NCBI RefSeq assembly: GCF_008123965.1
Contig: NZ_VSTH01000149.1
Span: 1 to 50,058, forward strand
Source: Bradyrhizobium hipponense
GTDB lineage: Bacteria; Pseudomonadota; Alphaproteobacteria; Rhizobiales; Xanthobacteraceae
Direction of reading: 5' to 3'
DNA length: 50,058 nucleotides
In this document: positions 45,390 through 50,058 of the stretch, one piece after another
Layout of the letters: each line of letters opens with the position of its first letter
Numbering within the stretch: position 1 is the first letter of the stretch
Position numbers and translations under genes: made by a program
The notes under the pieces: generated by a model
What the model was told of the DNA's origin: nothing
Databases searched by the model: none
What the model saw: the letters and a program-made list of their open reading frames with translations, nothing else

Positions 45390-45761
45390 TCAGATGCATG
45401 CCTTGCAAATAGAGATCCTAGCGCGCCATCGCGCTTCAAAGGTGTCAAATTCTTTCAGCGCCAACGCTTGTGCGTCTAGTGGATTGCTAGGCTGCGCTAT
45501 GATAACGCCCCCAGCTTCTCCGCTAGAACCCGGTTCGAGGGATATCTCCGTAGGCCACTCCAGTAATGATTTCGAAAGCATGGGCTTGCCCGCGTACCAG
45601 CATTTTCGCCCGTTGATGAGACGATAGGACCACCACTGCCCTTGTGGATTTGAGGGCATTGCAGCGCTGCATTGTTGCTTTGCTTGTACGTTTGTCATTT
45701 CGAGTGACGACAGGGCAGCAATGCAAACGGTCAAAGCAAATGATTGAAGCGGTTTGCTCAT
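45390..45761 (-). CDS. Hypothetical secreted protein
   Basis: A 123-residue protein with a signal peptide (MSKPLQSFALTVCIAALSSL, cleavage near VQA). The segment CSAAMPSNPQGQWWSYRLIN followed by GRKCWYAGKPMLSKSLLEWP is one I associate with short Bradyrhizobium proteins of unknown role. Two Cys flank a Trp-rich region. It starts 8 bp after a 57-residue gene on the same strand. Confidence 0.65.
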   Translation of the reverse strand: MSKPLQSFALTVCIAALSSLEMTNVQAKQQCSAAMPSNPQGQWWSYRLINGRKCWYAGKPMLSKSLLEWPTEISLEPGSSGEAGGVIIAQPSNPLDAQALALKEFDTFEARWRARISICKACI

Positions 45762-45769
45762 GGGCGGAC

Positions 45770-45943
45770 TCAATTGCCTCGTTGCTGCAATCGGCTTACG
45801 GCGACGATCAAGGCGGGGCGTTCGAGAACTTCCACCAACTTCTCAAGGATATGCGCATTATCCTTGGGCCAGGGCTGAAGGTATTCTTCCAGTATGAGTT
45901 GCGCTTCGCCAATTGCTTGCAGAGCTAATTGTTGATCAGTCAC
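45770..45943 (-). CDS. Small hypothetical protein (57 residues)
   Basis: The frame starts at a GTG and reads VTDQQLALQAIGEAQLILEE, ending with VLERPALIVAVSRLQQRGN. Composition and pattern match a common short helical rhizobial protein of unknown function. It precedes the secreted-protein gene by 8 bp and is probably cotranscribed with it. Confidence 0.6.
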   Translation of the reverse strand: MTDQQLALQAIGEAQLILEEYLQPWPKDNAHILEKLVEVLERPALIVAVSRLQQRGN

Positions 45944-46495
45944 CGCTATTTACCCATCAAACAAATCCGCTGACGAGATTTAGCGGAATGAGAAATCAAG
46001 TCGGTTCTGGGGTATATCCTCCGCTCATTTGCGACTGCTTGATCAATTTTTGTTTCATGCCCGCGACGCGACAGACGATGAGCGCCGCCAACTTTGAAAG
46101 GGCTAGACATTAAGCGTGAACTTCCGAGCCCAAATTTCCGTGGTTTCCCTTTGCATCAATGGAGTAACCTGTTTTCGTCTTGGGGGCGTGGGGATGGCGC
46201 ACTACCGAGCTTACCTTTTGGATCAGCACCACCACGTTATAAACGTGGCCAATTTGCAGTGTGCCGACGAGCAGTAAGCACGAGAACGTGCTCAGCAGCT
46301 AGTTGATGTCAACGACATCGAGCTATGGCAACTTGATCGCCGTATTGCGGTGTTTGAGGCCGCCATAACCCGAACCTCGCAGGCGGGGGGACAGGGAAGC
46401 GTTCAGCGGCCGCAGCCCCCTACAATGAAGCCTAGGTGAAGGCTGCGACGGAAAGAGTCGCACGATTCAGTTGAGCGCGAGGATGGCGGCCCCCG

Positions 46496-46669
46496 ATGAA
46501 AACGCCGAAGCCAAAGCAATGGGCCGACCGCGAGGTCCAGCAATTGTCCAAGCTGGCCCGGGCAGGAGCTGCCGTATCGAAGATAGCAGCCGAGCTGGGC
46601 CGTCACGCCGGATCAGTGAGGCGAATGGCGCGAACGATGGGCATACTGTTGAAAAAGTCGCATCGCTGA
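46496..46669 (+). CDS. Small helix-turn-helix-like protein (57 residues)
   Basis: MKTPKPKQWADREVQQLSKL, then ARAGAAVSKIAAELGRHAGS, then VRRMARTMGI: a single Myb/HTH-like fold (W-x2-x-E-x3-L... IAAxLGR...VxxxA). Such short proteins are common in Bradyrhizobium, probably DNA-binding, but their role is unknown. It stands alone. Confidence 0.6.
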   Translation: MKTPKPKQWADREVQQLSKLARAGAAVSKIAAELGRHAGSVRRMARTMGILLKKSHR

Positions 46670-47061
46670 GCATCGAGCCTGCACTCGCGCATCTTGCCCA
46701 TGAGCGACATCATCTTGTCGAAGAACTCGAGCGCAAGCTGGTTTCGTCCCTTGCGCGATTTCGCCTGTTGCGAGAGACTTAGCGGCAGGCTGAGCGATCT
46801 ATGGTTTCTTAGACAATCGATTTTTCTTCGAGCTTTTTCATGGGCGCTGAGTTAATTCTGACCACGGCTTCAATGGTCGTTGTATCCGGCGTTTACGCAG
46901 GTCGGCGTCGGATTCCTCAGAACGCAATCGAGAATCGCCCACCCCGCGGTGTTTATGACGCACGGCGGCGGCTCGGCACACAGCCCCGCCGAAACAATGT
47001 GCCGAGCCTAGCCGGTCTCGACTGACCGGATGAAGGCCATCATGAAGGCAGAAGGTGCTGT
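46670..47061. other. Intergenic region
   Basis: No gene seen. Short frames only, without ribosome sites. Confidence 0.5.
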
Positions 47062-47301
47062 TTGCTAGACTGCAACACATGCTTGATTTTAGACAGGCCA
47101 CAGGCGCCATGCATCGGCCTCCATTTAGGATCGAGATCGGTTTTCAGGATCCCGCTTTTGCTGAATTTTCTGACAGTCTTTTTCATCATCGCAGGCGTGG
47201 TGCTGCTTTGGATGAATCTGCGAGCATCGCGGCGAAACAGAATCAACCTCACACTTGAGCAGCCCGGTGAGCAGACTAAGCCTGACCAGTTCCAGAATTA
47301 A
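47062..47301 (+). CDS. Possible small membrane protein
   Basis: A frame of 79 codons with one membrane segment, LLLNFLTVFFIIAGVVLLWM, followed by a basic stretch (NLRASRRNR). The start is unclear and the first 25 residues have odd composition, so only the C-terminal half may be coding. No homology recognised. Confidence 0.3.
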   Translation: MLDCNTCLILDRPQAPCIGLHLGSRSVFRIPLLLNFLTVFFIIAGVVLLWMNLRASRRNRINLTLEQPGEQTKPDQFQN

Positions 47302-47468
47302 TCCGCAGTGCGGACATCAATCTTAGTATGACGCTTTGATTGCGGCGGCGCATTGCAGCGTTAGGTTTGCGGACCGGACATTGCCCCGTCCGGGTCCACC
47401 CCAGCGAGCCTTCGCGCCATCATACTCGGCGCGTCGGCTTCGTTCGCTGGCCGCGCGCGAGTATCATT

Positions 47469-47684
47469 TTGAAGAGGGCGTCGAAACACGAAACGCTCGA
47501 TCTCGGCGAGATGCGCCGGCAGATCACGGCACTGCGCCACTCGGAAAATCTACGCATTACGTTTCTGTTGAATAGGCTGCTGATCAAGATTGCATATCTC
47601 AATGAACCGCAGAGCGCAGCTCACGCGGAGCAGCTGCGCGAAGCGTTCGCCAGAACGATGGCTGATATCGAGAAGCGCGCATGA
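47469..47684 (+). CDS. Small hypothetical protein
   Basis: An open frame reads LDLGEMRRQITALRHSENLR and then ITFLLNRLLIKIAYLNEPQS, a helical sequence that looks real. The start is uncertain: TTG at 47469, or ATG at 47511 giving 57 residues. Function unknown. Confidence 0.45.
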   Translation: MKRASKHETLDLGEMRRQITALRHSENLRITFLLNRLLIKIAYLNEPQSAAHAEQLREAFARTMADIEKRA

Positions 47685-47801
47685 ACAAGCCTCTTGGTAA
47701 GGCTAATAAGTAGATCACATTGCGCAAGGCCATCGCCGGGTCGAGGCTATCTGTAGCCGCGGAGCTGCCGATGTATTGCGTAAACGGCGCTTTCACGGCT
47801 A

Positions 47802-47831
47802 GGGGCCGCCGCTTCCACTAGCGGCGGCCCC
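47802..47831. other. Perfect 12-bp hairpin
   Basis: GGGGCCGCCGCT and AGCGGCGGCCCC pair perfectly around the loop TCCACT. No T-run follows on either strand. It is the first of four strong hairpins within 480 bp. Confidence 0.8.
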
Positions 47832-47991
47832 GCCATGAGAGGCCTAGTAGGCGCGCCGCACTACTCGGGCAGCGAGGGCAGTCTCCAAAACCGGTGGGCA
47901 TCTGACGAGAAGGGCCGCACGCAACTGCGACTCTGGTAAGTAATTTTGGCGGTCGGTGCCCGCCGATCGCCAACATCATCAGTCAAAAACT

Positions 47992-48025
47992 CCCGCCGGC
48001 CCCTACAGGTCGGCGGGTTTCTTTT
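47992..48025 (+). terminator. Rho-independent terminator
   Basis: CCCGCCGGCC pairs with GGTCGGCGGG (one G-U) around CCTACA and is followed directly by TTTCTTTT. No annotated gene ends just before it, so it may end a small RNA. Confidence 0.75.
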
Positions 48026-48137
48026 GGCCGGGGCGGGACCTCTTGCAGCCGCGAAGGAACTCTAACCACGATCCGTTTGGATACAGCTTCGGGCTTCGTT
48101 TCGCATATAGGCCCGAGGCATCAGAGAAGCTAATCTT

Positions 48138-48168
48138 CGGCCTCAGGTTCTTCCTGAGGCCGCTTTTC
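48138..48168 (+). terminator. Rho-independent terminator
   Basis: CGGCCTCAGG and CCTGAGGCCG pair perfectly around TTCTT, followed by CTTTTCC. Confidence 0.7.
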
Positions 48169-48222
48169 CAGGTCGTCGCCGGTTCACGCTGGCCGATCGG
48201 CCTACACAAGGTCAGAAAGACG

Positions 48223-48279
48223 AAACGACCTCAGCTCCGGGGCAATGCGGAGAAGCGGAGGTCGTTTGTGTCTTCTTTT
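48223..48279 (+). terminator. Long two-part hairpin with T-rich tail
   Basis: The outer stem AAACGACCTC/GAGGTCGTTT and the inner stem CTCCG/CGGAG enclose GGGCAATG. The tail GTGTCTTCTTTT follows. It may be a terminator or a small structured RNA. Confidence 0.65.
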
Positions 48280-48327
48280 GACGTTGGGGAAACGTCGCTG
48301 GGAAACCCGGCAATTGTTCCCAGAGCC

Positions 48328-48361
48328 GTGAGTGGACCACCTGCGTGAGTGGACCACCTGG
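48328..48361 (+). repeat. 17-bp tandem duplication
   Basis: GTGAGTGGACCACCTG occurs twice in direct tandem, with only the last base of each unit differing. It resembles IS-end sequence, but I could not assign an element. Confidence 0.8.
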
Positions 48362-48618
48362 AAGGGTTCGCGCTAATGGCCTTGGCGACTCGATTCCGCC
48401 CACGTGTATGATTCTCCTGGGCGGGGGCTTGATTCGTCATGCTGGAAAGCATCCTCGTGCTGCTGGGAATTAGGAACGCGGCCGTCCTGGTGATAGCGCT
48501 GTGGGGTACGCGGCGCCGGCCTCGACTGCACCCGCTGGCCGCTTCTGGTCACCTCGAATGCAGCTCTATCCAGTGACAGCCCGACTTTGAGCGGGTCGAC
48601 AACGCTGTTCAAGACTGG

Positions 48619-49916
48619 CAGGCTGCTGAAAAATGGGTCTTGAAGGGCGATTTTCCTGATGTGCGGGCGAGGATGAGCCAATCGATGGGTGGTAAAGAGC
48701 GCTGTACGCGCAGTTTTCGCTCATGTTTGACGCTCCAGACAGACTCACCCCGTTGCTGCCAGCATCTTCGGAATACGAACGAGATTGTAGGCTGCGGCGG
48801 TGAGCACGAAGAACCACTCGACTAGGCCTCTGCCACGATGCCGGGTCTAGACCGCCGACCGTCTTGATCCACCCGAATGGTTCTTCGATCCGCTTGCGCT
48901 TGATCGTGCTGATGCGATAGCCGGGATACCGGGTCGTGCGCGCGTCGATCGCCGAGCGGCGGTTGGTGTGGTTCTGCGAGACATGCGGCGTGCAGCCGCG
49001 CTCGCGGCAACCGGCGACAAAGTCGGCGGTGTCATAGTTCTTGTCGGCGCCCACGGTGCTGCCCGGCTTGGCGTTGTCCTCGATCATGTCGAGAGCGGTC
49101 GTTCGCTCCGCCGTACCGTTGGCCTCGGTGAGGCGCGCATCGACGATCAGCCCGTTGCGGTTCTCCATCATCAGATGCCCACATGTGGCAGAGCTTGGCC
49201 TCCTTGCCAGCGCCCTTGTGAAACAAGCGGGCGTCGGGGTCGGTCGAAGAATGCGTGTCGTTCTTGCGCTTCTCGCCATGGAAATCGCGCTCGACATTGC
49301 GTCCCTGACCGCTGCCCGATTGCTTGCCAGATGGTGGATCGCCGCCATCCTTCGGCACGAAGCTCTTCATGCTGGCCCAGGCTTCGATCAGCGTGCCATC
49401 GACGGAGAAGTGCTCACTGGATAACAGCCCACGCCTGCGGCAGGTTCAGCACGGTGACAAAGAACTTGGCCGCGATGTCGCCGTCGAGCAGCCGATCCCG
49501 GTTCTTGCAGAACACGGCCGCATCCCACAGCTGATCGTCCATCGACAGACCGACGAACCAGCGGAACAACAGATTGTAGTCGAGCTGCTCCATCAACTGC
49601 CATTCCGATCGCACCGTGTAGAACGCCTGCAGCAGCAGCGCCCGCAACAGCCGCTCCGGCGGAATCGACGGTCGGCCATGGCGGGCGTACAGCCTGGCAA
49701 AGTCGCGCGACAGATCCTTCAGCGCCGCGTCGGCCAAGTCGCGGATCGCACGCAGCGGATGATCCGCTGGAACGCGCTGCTCCAACCGCACGTAACTGAA
49801 TATGCCTTCCGACCGCTGATCTGCCCCGCGCATCGCATCCCCCAGCCCAAAGTAATCAGACACATGCACGGAATCACACTCCAACCAACTCGCAAAACGA
49901 CTTTTTCAGCAGCCTG
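48619..49916 (-). mobile_element. 1.3-kb insertion sequence of the IS1182/IS5 group, both ends present
   Basis: The ends CAGGCTGCTGAAAAA (48619-48633) and TTTTTCAGCAGCCTG (49902-49916) are perfect 15-bp inverted repeats. The single gene inside is on the minus strand. Flanking bases (TGG and TTA) show no clear target duplication. The same end sequence borders the fragment at 43603. Confidence 0.88.
48745..49833 (-). pseudogene. Transposase of the 1.3-kb IS, frameshifted
   Basis: MRGADQRSEGIFSYVRLEQR, then HGRPSIPPERLLRALLLQAF and FRWFVGLSMDD form the DUF772 domain. The frame ends after VLNLPQ near 49420. The catalytic half continues in two other frames: FSVDGTLIEAWASMKSFVPK, then HLMMENRNGLIVDARLTEAN, VGADKNYDTADFV and RIEEPFGWIKTVGG. 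The C-terminus, WFFVLTAAAYNLVRIPKMLA, ends at 48745. At least three frameshifts make it inactive unless they are sequencing errors. Confidence 0.85.
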
Positions 49917-50058
49917 TTAGGTCAGGCTGTCGGCAAAGCTATTGAGGCACTCCAAGGCCGAAAGGTGGAGAAAACAGATAGGCGGAGCCGGAAACGATGG
50001 CTGAAGGCCCGAACGATTGAGAGAGCAAGTAGGGTTAATATCTCGTGAATAGAAAGCG
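49917..50058. other. Right edge of window, no named gene
   Basis: A plus-strand frame reads VGKAIEALQGRKVEKTDRRS and ends in a stop shortly before the edge. It may be the end of a gene interrupted by the IS. I cannot name it. Confidence 0.3.

Noticed and set aside
47868..47932. Segment TCTCCAAAACCGG resembling the anticodon arm of a tRNA-Trp
   Set aside because: The flanking bases do not form an anticodon stem, and no acceptor or T-arm can be folded. Probably chance or at best a heavily decayed relic.
1..50058. CRISPR arrays, rRNA genes or complete tRNA genes
   Set aside because: No regularly spaced direct repeats, no rRNA-like segments and no full cloverleaf were seen on reading either strand.

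Overview
The window looks like part of the symbiosis island of a Bradyrhizobium-type root-nodule bacterium. A single nifH is followed by nifQ, nifV, nifW and fixBCX, without nifDK. Around these lie decayed transposases and gene fragments, several RpoN/NifA-type promoters and a gibberellin operon. Species assignment is inference from gene order and family resemblance only.

Layout. (1) 1-3.5 kb: the 3' end of a nonribosomal peptide synthetase (carrier plus thioesterase), then a graveyard of frameshifted relics (IS630 transposase, small conserved genes, a DUF2961 gene, a tyrosine recombinase) and a tRNA-3'-end-like site. (2) 3.5-6.6 kb, minus strand: a two-gene M16 peptidase operon with a sigma-54 promoter and a perfect NifA site. 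(3) 7.4-8.5 kb: more relics. (4) 8.6-17.5 kb: the nitrogen-fixation block (peroxiredoxin, nifH, nifQ, nifV, nifW, a fixA relic, fixB, fixC, fixX). nifV is broken by a 5-bp tandem duplication, and fixA is a relic although its NifA/sigma-54 promoter is intact. (5) 18-22.7 kb: hypothetical genes, a DUF155/RMND1-family membrane protein, a CbiM-like metal transporter under NifA/sigma-54 signals, and a secreted SNase-like nuclease. (6) 24.3-26.2 kb: a phosphate transporter relic, the guanidine exporter sugE/gdx behind a clear guanidine-II riboswitch, and a radical SAM/SPASM gene with a sigma-54-like promoter. (7) 26.4-30.9 kb: a second, broken copy of the thioesterase and a second, intact copy of the M16 peptidase operon with the same regulatory signals. 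(8) 30.9-33.2 kb: a truncated Tn3-family transposon (broken tnpA, intact tnpR). (9) 33.4-43.6 kb: a more G+C-rich gibberellin operon (CYP112, CYP114, ferredoxin-SDR in one frame, CYP117, GGPS, CPS, KS, idi) with no CYP115, so its expected end product is GA9. (10) 43.6-50 kb: IS relics, an integrase relic, small hypothetical genes, a cluster of strong hairpins, and a 1.3-kb IS with matching ends but a frameshifted transposase.

How it fits together. At least five transcription units (both M16 operons, nifV, the fixA-fixBCX region and the CbiM-like gene) carry both a TGT-N10-ACA NifA site and a GG-N10-GC sigma-54 promoter. nifH and the peroxiredoxin have clear -24/-12 promoters with weaker or no upstream sites, and the radical SAM gene has a plausible pair with unusual spacing. 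The nodule-induced programme encoded here would therefore cover nitrogenase, electron supply, peroxide defence, metal uptake and an exported pair of peptidases kept in two copies. The duplicated NifA-controlled peptidase pair is the best candidate here for an undescribed symbiotic function.
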